This document shows positions 9,895-21,806 of a stretch of DNA of 64,000 nt, piece by piece. Each line of letters starts with the position of its first letter. Position 1 is the stretch's first letter. Below the pieces are notes generated by a model. It ran no database searches, had not been told where the DNA came from, and saw only the letters and a program-made list of their open reading frames with translations. The translations under genes and the position numbers were made by a program. This DNA comes from Hortaea werneckii (taxonomy: Eukaryota; Ascomycota; Dothideomycetes; Mycosphaerellales; Teratosphaeriaceae). The stretch lies in NCBI GenBank assembly GCA_037044905.1, contig JBAOKB010000126.1, forward strand, positions 186,001 through 250,000, in the 5' to 3' direction.

Positions 9895-12800
9895 TCAAGG
9901 CTCACCCTGACATTCACTCCGCGCCAACCTCTCCATTCTCTCCCGGTCAATCCTCAAAGCCTCTTCCCGCTCTCTCCTCCCCCGCTCTTCACGGCGTCGT
10001 TTTTCAAGCTCGGCTGTTAATAGGGATACAGGCGAAGTTGGTGTTGCTGTGACAGATCCGGCAGCATTCGAGGTCGTTGGAAGCTGTGAACTGAGGTCAA
10101 CAGGAGGTCGTAGGCGCGTGCGGTTTGGATCTGCGAAGCTAGAGCTGCGGGGTGCGCGTGGACGGGCAGGAGTAAGCTGCTGTGAATTGAAGTCAAGCTC
10201 AGGTGCTGCGGTCGGATTGTTTCCGGCGGAATTCTGAGGGATGTTGATTGGAGATGTTGGTTTGGAGACAGTGGTAGCTTCCTTTAAGTCGTTTGCTGAT
10301 CTGGCAGCAGAATGTGCCTGGTCACCAAAGTCCAGAATGTCGACCTGATCGTGCACGCTTGGCTCACTCTGGCCAGTCACTGCAGTCGAAGAGTGACCAG
10401 CAATCTCTGGATGGGGATCAGGTGTCTTCCGGCTGCTGTCTTTCCTCGGCGCATCCTTCACTTCTTCGGTAACAATGTTCGCTCCTGGTGGAAGGCTAGC
10501 CTGCTGATACCTCGGAGACCGAGACAAGGTATCGCTTAGCCCCTCGACTGCTTCAGAAGTGCTTTTCCCGATCTGGACGTCCAGATTTTCCGCCTTCGAC
10601 AAATGTCGATACTCTTCATCGGTCGTAGACCCATCATCAAAAGGATCCGAGAAAGAGACCAGACGCGCCTCCTTGCCTTCACCCACAATCTCACGCACCG
10701 GCATCTTCCCTTCCCTCTTCGACATCTCCGAGGGCTTCCTCGCAACAGTCATTTGCAACTCCGGAGGCAACTCCATTTTCCTTCTCTCCTTCGGCAAGTC
10801 CGCAGCTTTCCTCAAACCCGCAGCCACGTCCGATAACCGCCTTGCCCGACCGGCATTCACAGCCGTATTCTCCTTAGTTCTCTCCTCCAGCTTGGCTTCC
10901 GCGACGACACGTTCTGATGCATCGTGCTGGAGACGATGGGATACCACTGCCCTAGCGGCCTGAGCTTCCAGTCTCTCGACCGTTGAGTCCCGGTGTCTTT
11001 TCCTTCTCGGACTGGTGGCTGAAGGCTGGGCGAAGGCGGAAAGGAGGTGTTCTGCGGCGCTTGGGGTGTGCTGGAGATGGATGGCTTCGCTTGAACTGGT
11101 GCCGACACTGGCCGAGGATTTCGTCTTGCCGGGCGTCCAAGAATTGCGTCTGCCGTCTAAGTGGTGGTTGAGGCGACGCTGGCGTTCGCTGGAGGATGTA
11201 GAGGTGGTGTCGATCGATGATGGAGGGGAGGGAGGCGCTTGCAAATCTGTAGGCGTGCGATTTGGCAGCACCGTCTCACTGGCAGATGCATCTGGTACCG
11301 CTGGCGTTACAGTCTCCAAGCGTCTGTCTATTTTAGGGTTCCTCTGAGAAGCACCAAGATCCAAGAGCTCTGGCTCCGCAGCTGAGGGGCTGATATATTC
11401 AATATGTTCAAAGGCACACTCTTCCTCGCTCTGGCTATTGTTCATAGCAGAAGAACCTGCCTGGACCTCATCCTCTGTTGCATCTAACCTGTGTTTCTGG
11501 CCGGAGAGATTGGCGATCAATCCATGACCATGCTTGAGTTCCGTCTGAAGCGCTCTAGCCTGCTTCAAAAGCTCTTCAGACTTTTTCCCTACTTGCTCAA
11601 CCGGATCAACCACAATCTCTCCAACCTCTGGTAAAGTTTCCGGTGAGCCAAGAGGGGATGGAAAGGACCAAAATCCGAGACTTAGGTCCTCAGACTCCAT
11701 ATCCTCTAGCTCTTCAGCCTTTTGCTTGAAATGTGCAGCCAGCCTCACTTTCTTCTCGGCTTGAGAGCTTGGCTGATCATACGAGAAACCAGTATGGATT
11801 TTCTCGACTGTGCCGAAGCTGATACTGCTCGGCGCAAGTTCAATGGCAGGGACAGAAGGCAAAATACTTGGACTCCTCGACGGCAGACCGCTGACACTTG
11901 GTATCCTTGAATAGGCAGGTGGCAACCTCTTGCGCTGATCGCCGCTTGGAGTGGCGCTTCTACTTCTCGTTCGAAGTCCGCCTGGCACATCAGCGTTCTC
12001 CCTGTACGCTTCATCGTCTTCCAAAGACTTCTGACGTTGTCGACTCCGCCTCTGCTCTATCTCGCGCGTGTAGAATTCTTGAAGCAAGGTTTGGAGTCCA
12101 GCCTTCCCCCTGTCCAGTATCAGTTTTAGGTCTTTCACGGTCGAGTGGAGACCCCAGTCGGAAAGATCATCTAAGACACTCTTTCTCTGTTCTGGGCCGT
12201 AGAAGAGAAGCTTGACCCCGAGGCGCGCGCAGAGAGGTTCTTCATAGTTTGGTAGACTTGCTTGCATCTTCAAGATCGCATGATACGCCTCGGCGGAGAG
12301 ATCACTACTTTCGGTGTTCTCTGTCTCTTCACATCCCAGAATCGGGGTCGAAGATTGCATGTCGGGAGGCAAGTCTCTGAAATGATCTGGTCCTCCCACA
12401 TGCTGACAGCTGGGCAGGCGGATCTGATGAGCGAGTAGGCCAAGATGGTTGCTCAAGAACGCGAACGGGTCAGGCTCGTCAGGTAGTCTAGCCACACCGA
12501 CCGTAATAGGAGACTCTTCGACAGCAAGATCCTCAAGCTCTTGACCAATGCCCAGGTACAAATCGTCCAGTGCATTGTCTTCACCTGCTCGCCATTCCTC
12601 GCATCCGTCGCTTTGGCAAGCGAGCATGGGACTGTCTATCTTCTCTTCGTCCCGGGCCATCTTGTTTTCGTCAAAGGTCGGCAGAAGCATCTCACAGACA
12701 TCATCGAATGCCCCAAGGGCGCGGGACCAGAAGTCTGAACTGCCGCCTTCGGCAGAAGTGCCACTCCACAAGTCATCTTCTGTGTCATCTTTGAACCCGG

Positions 12801-15234
12801 GTGACAAAGATCGTTGACCAGCGCGACCAAGCTCAGGCGAGCCTCTCCTACCGCCTTCGGACTCATCCGTCTCTGGCTCCTCGTCACTGTAACGACTGCT
12901 GCGAGTATTTCGCGAACTATCGGAGTTGTCCCGACGAAGCTGCTGAGCGACACTCAAGACGGTAGGAGGCTGCACCTGCTCGACTTGACTTTCTAACGCA
13001 GGCAAGGCTTCTGGTTCCTGTCTAGAAAGGTCTCGTGCAGGTTCCGCGTTCTCGTCGTCTAGCCGCTGCTGCTTCGTAGGGCTCCCGCTTCGACGCCGTC
13101 GCTCTTCAAGAAGCGCAGCTTGCTCGTGCAAACTTTCCGTGGTTATTGATGCCTTCCTGCGTCGTCCTGGGAGAGTCAAAGATCTCTGAGGGCCGCTAAA
13201 GGGTGACAGATGCGAGGTCTCGGAGCTTTGAGACGATGAACGGCGACGGCTTGGTAAGGTCGATGATCTTCTCGGAGTGACTGTAAGAGGTGAGATTTGT
13301 TGGCTCCCTCGTCTTTCGATACTTTCACTGCTTCGTCGCCGCTCTTGCTGTTGAGCCGCTACACTAGTGTCGAGAGTGAGACGAACACTCTCTTTCGGTG
13401 GCTGGCTTGGAGGACCCTGCGGCGTTGTTTGCTCTGAAGTGAAAGCGCCGGATACATTTCTCGACCTTGTCGCCGGTTTCTTACGGTAACGCAACTTGGG
13501 TGGGGTCCCAAATGGTACTGCACCTCTGCCAGTAGGCTCGTCACTCTCCACGATCTTTTTAAGCGGCGTCCCCGAAGAGGATCGAGTTGGAGGCCTCTTT
13601 TCATCATATTCCTCTTGGTCAAGATCAGAAGACGGCTCCTAGCCCAGGAATTCTCCACCATGTCGTTCGAGATTGGAAACTTGGGATAACAGGCTGGATG
13701 TCTTGCTCAATTGCCTCGTCAATCCGACCGAGGAGTCTTCTGCCGCGTCTTGTGGAAGTCCAGCAGATGCTCCTGCCCCGAGCCTGCTGCCATGGTCATC
13801 GGAAGGACCAGCTTCCACATCTGGAGCAAAATCTACACCTTTTACAAGCCTCTCTTCAATTCCCCTCTCGGCCGCGAGATGAACAAAATCCGCGTGGTCC
13901 CTCAAATTCTTCGTCGGCTCGTCCAATGGTTCCTCATACGGCAGCACCCTATGAGGCAAATTTGACCGCTCAATAAATTGCTGAACAGGTCGCGCCCGCT
14001 GATCACCGTCTGTATCAGTGCTTGTATCAGTCACACTCGTGCTACCCGTATCCAATTCCTGAATCACACCAAAGAATCCAGCCACTTTCCTTGCGGTGCG
14101 TTGAAGCATGTTTAAAGGTGAAGAAGCGACGCCGAGCTGAGCAGCATTGGCTTCGGCATTAGTTGACGGACGGACGGGAGGTGTTGCCGGAACACCCTCG
14201 CCTGGTACGAGGTTTGATGGGATGTCCGATTGTCTGGATGAGCTGGAGCTCTTCTTCCTGGTGGCCACGCTCTTATCTTCCGGTCTTCTTTTCTGCAATT
14301 TTCTTCTCGGAGGCGTCACTTTTCGGCCTGAAGTATTGGGATTGTCTGGCGAATTGGGTAGTCCAGACCTGGCGGAAGCTTCAGGAAGTGTTGAGTTGTT
14401 CTTGTTCCCATCGTTCTCGAGGTCGACGGCTCGTCCAACAGCTGGATCAACAACACTGGAACCATGATCGTCTTCATGAAGCCGTTCCCGAAAGCGGCTG
14501 ACTATCTTGCGTTGACAAAGATGGGGCGGACGGGCGAAGGGTTCGATAGGAGGACCAAAGTCCGCATCGCTCATCTCAGGCTCCCACAGCCAATCCTGTC
14601 CACGTGTCGGCCCGTTGATACCAAATGAATGCTCGTACGACGCGTAGTTATGATCCTGAGGCTTAGGTACTCGGAAAGTGAACGCATTGGTGTCGTTTCC
14701 ATCATACTGCTGGTCGTCACTATCTATATCCGTCGGGTCAGGAGCGTCTGGATCCCATGTCGCGGCGCCACGAACCAGTCGCTCCGTCGTTCTGCTCTTT
14801 TTCTTCGGTCTTTCTGTCGGCGGGTCATTTTCAGGACCTGGTTCCGTCCCATCTATGCGCCCTACTGGGCGTGAGTGTAGCCAAGCGCCGGATGTCTAGT
14901 CCTGACGATGGGCGGTTTGCCAGAACATGCAGAATATCAAAGGCGGCGGGAGACTCCAGGGGCATTGTAGTGCCGTCCGTGACGAGGACGTCGGTGAGAA
15001 TTTGGTGGCGGAGCGGGCGGGTTGCTGGGTCTGCGACGCCTCTATGGCATCTGATGCTTCTCTGGCTAGGGCGGCATACTCTTCCTGGGCCCGAGCGTCT
15101 GGTAAAACAGATGGAGCAATGCTTCCGGCAGAAAACTGTCGTGCTGACGAATCATGGCGCGGCGTCGTCTTCAAGTCTTGACTTGTCGGCGCTGTCGTGC
15201 CTTCAGGAGGGACAAAGTGATGTGATCGCTCCAT
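9895..15234 (-). CDS. Very large Ser/Arg-rich disordered protein, multi-exon
   Basis: About 1,734 residues if exons are 15234-15080, 15041-14866, 14813-13659 and 13613-9895. The intron 14814-14865 (52 nt, phase 1) joins LDIRRLATLTP to KRPKKKSRTTERL, a clear basic nuclear-localisation-like run, and is well supported. Two joints are weak. An in-frame TAG at 13639-13641 falls in a proposed 45-nt intron (13614-13658). The N-terminal joint would need a 38-nt intron (15042-15079), unusually short, so the first exon or a frameshift is uncertain. The block ILTDVLVTDGTTMPLESPAAFDILHVLANRP near the N terminus looks like a folded domain; the rest is Ser/Pro/Arg/Glu-rich with a Glu/Arg helix at the C terminus (ELEKRRREERGRREREEAL). 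No family recognised; a nuclear scaffold or chromosome-associated protein is only a guess. Confidence 0.6.
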
Positions 15235-16906
15235 TGATGATGTTGGGATGTCTTGATTTGCCTAGTTCTGCAAAAGACAATCTATTGGGTAGAATCACTG
15301 TCGCATTAGCTGATATGTATGTTCCGCATGTCAAGTTTTGAAAATCTGCTCAGATTGCGACCGGCCGCGTGAAGATGGACGACCCACGAGAGTTGCGGCA
15401 AGCGATACCGTACCTACAGGAGAAAGAGAGCCGTGCGCTATCGAATGTTCCTGCCTCGCAGCAGCGCTCGACTTATCCGTAAGGCAAGAGCCCGTGGTAA
15501 CAGGCGTTTCAGGTAGACATGATTCCGAGAATGTAGCTTTTGTCTTCACTTTGATACTGGTCTCATAAGCTCATATAATAGCCGGAGACATAGAACATGA
15601 ACAGGAAACGATAATTTCTCCGCACAATTTGGTCAATGAAAAGTCCTTTTTCCCACGTGTGATCCATGATGAATGGCTCGACTTCTTCTCGAAACAAGCG
15701 TCATCAGTCGAAGATCTGTCGATAGGTACCTGCAGGACAGAATCTCAAGGAGTCTTGCGGCAGGTTGCTCAAGCGTAAGCGCTAAGATGGAGCTTAGTAT
15801 ACTGCGTAGCCTCTTCATCGGCAGCCGCAGCCTGCGAAACGAGGCGATCCGTACCTAGGTTTCGCTCCAAGAACCTTGTTAGTCTGTGGCTTGTCAATAA
15901 TCCAACTATGTACATAGTAGATTTGCATGCTACTGTGGACACTGCATACAGTACGGCTTGACCTGCCCAAGTTTTTGGGACAGCTTTGCTTGGCCCGCTT
16001 GCCACTCGGAGGCTATGCTGTCACTGTGCCTCTTTACCGGCGGTATGAAGCGACATGATCAACATGCACAGCGCGAGCTCATGATGCTCTCATTCGCGGC
16101 CACGAAGCTTTGCCATATTCGTGTCCAAGCATGCCAGACTGTGGAATCTCGTAGACTCCCCCGTCAACTTGGTTCGAGGCTTGCTTGCAACTGCTCCGCC
16201 TTCAAAGAGCATGCAGACCGTTACATATCCAGGCGGTATTGCATGTGTCTCCTCATTCTCCTGTCATTCCCCCGAATTTCCGTACTCTGAGTCGCGAGAT
16301 ACTTCAAGAGCTGCCTAGGACAACATTGTGGCTATTAGGAAAGCCAGATAGACCACGCGGATGAGTGATGGTCAAAGTGACCCGGAATCAGATAACCGTT
16401 ACTCTGAGGGTGACATGGCCCTGGAATGTTCTTCAGAAATCGACTTTGTCATGAGGCACTCGTGGGATACTCTTTGAGACCGGTCTCCGATCAGTCGACA
16501 ACCATTCAAAAAGGAATGCAATTGGCGCAACAGGAAATATCATGGCGCTGAGTTGTGTATTCCAGCAACTTTTGATCGGGCGCGAGCAGAAGCAGGGGCA
16601 AAAGCGGCGCAAGTTTCACTCATTAGGTGAGTGCAGTGGTGAATGACTCCAGGAGACAAAAGTACGCTAGTGACAGATGCCAGAAACGTGTTTTTCTTTC
16701 TCAAAGAGCTTTCCCTCTGGATCATCAACTCACTCGTTCTGCAGTGAGCGATAACAAAGAACAGGCCCAACACCTGAAGCGTTGTTTCGGTCAAATCTGA
16801 GGTGTTGCTCGTCGAGAAGAGTTCACGGTCAGCAGTGGCGCACGGCAAGCTCCGACGTGCCGACCGGGCCTTCGCCACAGCTCTCATGCCACGCCACGCC
16901 ACCCAC
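15235..16906. other. Long intergenic region between divergent genes
   Basis: About 1.67 kb between the start of the large minus-strand gene and the C2H2 gene on the plus strand. It should carry both promoters and probably a long leader for the C2H2 gene. Short open frames on both strands have no recognisable motif and poor coding character. Confidence 0.5.
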
Positions 16907-19170
16907 ATGTCTTGGGATACTGACTCACAGGCCTACGATGGATTTCTGCCTGTGCCATCGTCCTTTACTCATCCTCATGTGGAGTCGCGTGATCATGGCG
17001 ACCAAGGTATAACTGACACGTACGGCTCCAACACTGCGCCTCGTCTCGCCCATGTGGAGGCGACGTCATCTCGTGGTGGTTGTGTTGGCCCAAGCTCAAG
17101 ACCGCCCGAGTCCGAGCTCGCCCGGGCGCTCCCGCTCGCCGGCGAAGTTGTCCTCCAGCTTCCACCTTTCGGTTCGTGGCCTCAGGATTTTCTCTCGACT
17201 CTCGACGCGCAAGGCACCCAACAAGGCATCCACGCGCCATCCCATCTTCAACGCCATACATCTGCTGATTATATCGCATTGGGAGGGCTATCGCGAACTC
17301 GTGCGCTGCCACTGGACGTGCGACTGTCCCATCGCTCACCGTCGCACACGCCAACTTCGACGCGTGAAGAGCTCACACCCGGCTTCTTCACCGACCAACA
17401 AGACTCTTTCTGGACCGCGGATTTTAAAGGACATAGACATTCACCAGCGGATCCCCACGATTACCCTACAGGCATCTTCAACGACTTGAAGACCTTCAAC
17501 ATGGCGGAAGTGCAGCAGAACATGATGGCGCCTCCGCACTTGGCTGCTGACGCGCCAGTATCGTCTATGAACGTTGACTCGCCACATGACAACGAAACGT
17601 TGCCTGAAGTATTGGCGAGGAACAGGAAGCGCTCCCATGACGACATGAACGGTGATGCTGAACATGTGCCACCCATGACTGAATATCACCAACCTCAAGA
17701 TCACCAGATGTCCGAGCATCCCGTCCCAGAGCACCACATCCCGGAGCCTTATCCTGGCCACGGACACCAAGACCAGCATCCTGACCAGCACGAAAACGTT
17801 TTCAGTCAGACTGAACCGGAACCACCTCAGCAAGAGGGATCACAATCAGCAGAGGAACACACCTCTCCGAAAGGCTCTCGGTCCTTCAAGCGTGGCGATC
17901 CGCCTGTCAACCCTGATAATAAGTATTACTGTGACTTCTCAGAAGAATGCGCAGGCATCACCTTCGAGAGAAAGTGTGAATGGAGGTAAGTCTATTCCAA
18001 AACGTTCTATCATTTGTGCATTGCTAACAGACGCACAGCAAGCACATGGACAAGCACGATCGTCCTTATCGTTGCACTCACCAAGAGTGTGCAAAATTGC
18101 AAGGTTTCACTTACTCAGGTGGCTTGTTGCGACACGAACGCGAAGTCCATGGCAAGCACGGTGGACCCAAGGCTGCTCTGATGTGTCCTTTTGAAGACTG
18201 TAAGCGTCATTCTGGCAAGGGCTTCACACGGAAAGAGAACCTTAACGAGCACATCCGACGTGTGCACGAGTCCAAAGGCCAAGCAGCGCCGCAAGTTCAG
18301 GAGCCATCTCAGCCTCAATTCCCCGACTTTGGCTCAGAGTTGCAAGAAGCGGCTGCGGGTGCTGATCAGATTACAGAGCCGCCTGTAGCTCGAATGTATG
18401 ATGACACTGCTAACGGCGACCTGGCTATCGAGCCATCACTCGCTGGAAACAAGCGTAAGCGTGAAGATGAGGATGAGGAAAATCTTCCCGAGCTCAATGA
18501 GGAGGAAATGAAGGTCGAGTTGAAACGTCTGCGATCAGAGAACAAAGCCAAAGACCATCGCCTTCGTATGTTGGAGGCCAGCGAAGCCATGCGAGACGAA
18601 CAGATCAAGCAGCTTCAAGAGACTGTCAATCAGCTGCGAGCGCAGTCATCGGGCTACGGACCGTTTGATAGTCAGATCGCGCATGAGCAACAGATGCAAC
18701 ACGAGCAGCAGATGCAACACGAGCAGCAGATGCAACACGAGCAGCAGATGCAACACGAGCAGCAGCTTCAACACGACCAGCACTTGCAGCATGATCCACA
18801 GCTGCAACAGGATCAACATCTCCAGCACGATCCGCAGCTCGAACAAGACCAGCATTTACAGCATGATCCCCAACTGCAACAGGATCAACACCTTCAGCAC
18901 GAGCCCCAATTGCAACAGGACCAGCATCTCCAGCATGATCCACAACTGCAACAGGACCAGCACCTTCAGCACGATCCGCAACTGCAAAACGACCATGTGC
19001 AAACCCAACATGGAGGCTATCCAGTGTACAATGGCCATCCCGATCACGACCAGCAGCCAGCACAGCAGGGCGGCTACGTACCCTACGAAGGACAAAGCGA
19101 GCACGAGCGCGATCTCCAACAGCTGCAGCCCCTTCAGCAAGTGACGCAGGAGCATTCCAATCACGTCTAG
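16907..19170 (+). CDS. C2H2 zinc-finger protein with Gln/His-rich repeats
   Basis: Likely nuclear DNA-binding protein of two exons, 16907-17985 and 18039-19170. The intron 17986-18038 (GTAAGT..CACAG, phase 2, GCTAAC branch site) lies inside the first finger and gives CEWSKHMDKHDRPYRC. Three fingers follow each other: one ending HMDKH, one with CTHQEC and HEREVH, one with CPFEDC and HIRRVH. N-terminal to them is a Pro/His/Gln-rich disordered region; after them an acidic stretch, a coiled coil (MKVELKRLRSENKAKDHRLRMLEASEAM) and then tandem HEQQMQ and HDPQLQQDQHLQ units, typical of activation or self-association regions. Start is uncertain: in-frame ATGs at 16886, 16907 and 17501 are all possible. 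It resembles fungal C2H2 regulators in general; no ortholog can be named. Confidence 0.82.
18682..18993. repeat. Coding tandem repeats, 18-bp then 36-bp units
   Basis: From 18682 to about 18765, near-identical 18-base units encode HEQQMQ. From about 18775 to 18993, degenerate 36-base units (two related 18-base halves) encode HDPQLQQDQHLQ-type blocks. They are in frame with the C2H2 gene and contain no stops. The shift from 6- to 12-residue periodicity suggests two rounds of expansion. Confidence 0.88.
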
Positions 19171-20065
19171 TATACTTGGTCTGGATTGCCTACTGATCCT
19201 GCCACTGCTGTGAAGGATGAAGAGGATACTCGACTCTCATCTCCATTTTAGCGAGGAGAAACAGGCAATGGAAGGTGGTAGACGGAGGCTTGCTCGATGC
19301 GAATGTGGATACAACCGCTTAGCTCTACATGGATTGTGGTTGTCCTCTTCGGGCGGAAGTGGGGCTTTTCTTGATTCGCTACTCAATACCCGGTGTGCGT
19401 GGACATAGGTGAGGGGACATTCGCTGATCGTATGAGTTACTCAAGCTTGGAAAGTTTTCGGGGTTAGATATCCTTTATCTATCAATACTTTCTCGTATCT
19501 ATACTGGCTTCTCTGTATCGTCACTTCCCCATCTGATGGCCAAGTATGTAGCTGGAGTCTACAGAGTCGCGGCATACATCAGTTCGTGTTGTTGCAAACT
19601 CGAGATTGGAGACCGTGTAAACTCTTATGGTTTCGACGTAAACGACTGTAGCAAGAACTAGAACAGGAAGAAGAAAGCATTTTATCAGGTCCCCTCATCA
19701 TGAGCGTTTTCATTTGACAATCGCGATTCCATCCGTGTCCTGTTGTCCGAAACCTATGCCTAATGTGTCTTTTCTTTCGTGTCCTCATACAGCCCTGACA
19801 CCCTCGGGGATTGACGATTCAGAATGTTAACCAAACATTGAGCGGCCCTAGCTACTTAGCCAAAACCCAATTGCCATATCCCTTAAGCATCGCAGCTACT
19901 GATCCCCGTGTCAAACGAGCCGGTAAAATCCAAAAGTTCAAAAAGAGAAGCACGGAATGCCCGTGTTTCCAAGTTCAGAAAGTTAAACCCTCCCATTCCT
20001 CTCCCCTCCTTCCCCCCTCTTCCAACCTACTTGCCTCACCTCGCCTCGCTATGCGAAAGCGACAC
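19171..20065. other. Convergent 3' regions, no gene seen
   Basis: About 900 bases between the stop codons of the C2H2 gene (plus) and the DUF1996-WSC gene (minus). Expected to contain both 3' UTRs. Nothing else supported. Confidence 0.5.
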
Positions 20066-21806
20066 TCAGTGGAACTTCGCATGGCCATGGGCATGCTTAT
20101 GGATATGCCTCTTGCGCTTCTCCGACGAGCCACCACCAGAGGAAGAGGAGGGAGAAGCGGACTCAGTGCCGTTGACGTGGAAAACGGCATTCGAGCACGC
20201 GCCGTCGTCGCAGCTCTTGTACACGCTCAGGGCGGCGGACCCACCGCAGACTTCCTGGTCGTTGCCGGCGCAGGGCTGCCAGCAGTTGCCGAGGATGTCA
20301 GGATTCGGGGCCGCGTCTTGGTTGGCATAGTCGTTGCCGCCTGTAGGGAGAGAGAATGTTAGCAAATTCGATCCATGGGAGGATGATGTGGGAAGAGGTG
20401 AGGCTTACAGTAGCACTGGTTGGCATACTCGAGGCCGGCAAGGCTGAAACCCTCGCCCTTGCAGTAGTCGATGCAGTGTTGGACCGTCATGTCGTCGGAC
20501 CACGTGAAGCCGCCGGTGAGTGTACGCGAGGCGATGTCGTCGGAGGCGCAGCCCTGGTACTCCCAGCCGACCGATTGGATCATGTTCGAGAAGTATTGGG
20601 TAGGAGAGGATATCTCAGGGGTGTTGCACGATTGCGCTGTGGCGTACTCAGGTCCGTCCGTAGGTGGGTTGCAACCTGAAGAGAAACAAGGTCAGTCAAA
20701 GCACGTTACCGGACATGAATCGGTTCCAGAGCATTTCCTACGTACCAGGCAGCGAAGTCAGGTTGCCAGTGAGCTCCTCATCGACGGATTGCGGAAGCCT
20801 ACAGGCCTGGCATTCGTCGTTGGTGAAGAGCTCGCCAAAGACCGGACAGTCCTCGAGTCTACCGCTGTCATTCGTACACTCGTCAACGGCCTTCTGAAGG
20901 ACGTCAACATCCCATCCGTTAACGAAATCGGCGTGGAAGCCGTATCCTGTTCTATCGCCCTGGGAAAAGACGAAAGGTTGTTGGCCGTCGCTCCACCAAC
21001 GGTCGGCAAAGAGGTTGGTCTGATAGATGACCTCATAGAAGATGGAGATCAACTGGACAGGATGCGAGTCTGGGCACCTGCCGTTGTTGTACTCTCCAAT
21101 TGGGTATCTGTGAAAGCTATCGTCAGCGCAAGTTCAGCACGGATGACGAAATTGGTTTCTCATACGCCATGTGCGACCTGTGATCTTCACTGTCCAAGTC
21201 TACGCCATTCCAGCAAGACGGGAAATAGAGTTGTGCACGGAGACCGTTCGGGCAGTTGTAATCTGGCATGTTGCCAGTCTCAGGGTGCGATGTAGCACCG
21301 CTGTAATCGAGACACACATAACTGACGGCCTTTCCAGGTGCAGCCTCAAGACCGGTGTCATTGCGCTGATGTGGGTCTCCAGCAAGCATCCTAAAGCCCT
21401 CAGGGAAGGCAGTGAGGTTCGAAGGATCTGGACCACGTTGCTGGTAGTAGACGGTCATGCCGCCCGTAACGCCCTCGCCCTCGCCAGCTTGTGGGACATC
21501 CTCGAAAGAGTTCCCATCTTCCGACATCCAGTACAGCTTCGGAGTCCAGTAAGCGGACATATCCTGCTTGATTGGGCACGAAGAGCATGCCGAATCACGC
21601 TGCTGCTCGAAGGTTGTGTTGAACCCGAAGCCACTGCCTCCTGAGACGGTGTGGACATGTCCTGATACCTCACCAGGATCGACGATGGGGTCGATCCGCT
21701 CGAGGAGAAGGCGGCCAGGGCATGGCATGCGCCAAAAGGCCTCGGTAGGCGCAAGTAGAGCGGACGTCAGCGCAAGCGCTGCGAAACTGATTTGCTTGGC
21801 TGGCAT
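20066..21806 (-). CDS. Secreted DUF1996 + WSC domain protein
   Basis: Predicted 514-residue extracellular protein of four exons: 21806-21166, 21107-20746, 20675-20409, 20340-20066. All three introns (21108-21165, 20676-20745, 20341-20408) are GT..AG and restore conserved joints: HMAYPIGEYNNGRCPD, SLPGCNPPTDGPEY and QCYCGNDYANQ. A signal peptide is visible (MPAKQISFAALALTSALLAPTEAF). DUF1996 spans roughly residues 30-330, starting FWRMPCPGRLLLERIDPIVDPG and including HVHTVSGGSGFG. The WSC domain follows (GWEYQGCASD through EVCGGSAALSVYKSC) with its cysteines in place; WSC domains bind carbohydrate in the fungal wall. The tail is His-rich (HIHKHAHGHAKFH) after an EKRKR basic patch. An upstream in-frame start would spoil the signal peptide, so 21806 is preferred. 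Confidence 0.92.

Noticed and set aside
18682..18993. CRISPR-like array of regularly spaced short repeats
   Set aside because: The repeats are contiguous, in-frame coding units with no unique spacers, in a eukaryotic genome.
18626..19063. Minus-strand repeat-containing open frame in the C2H2 gene
   Set aside because: Antisense of the Gln/His repeats; the plus-strand frame is the one continuous with the zinc fingers.
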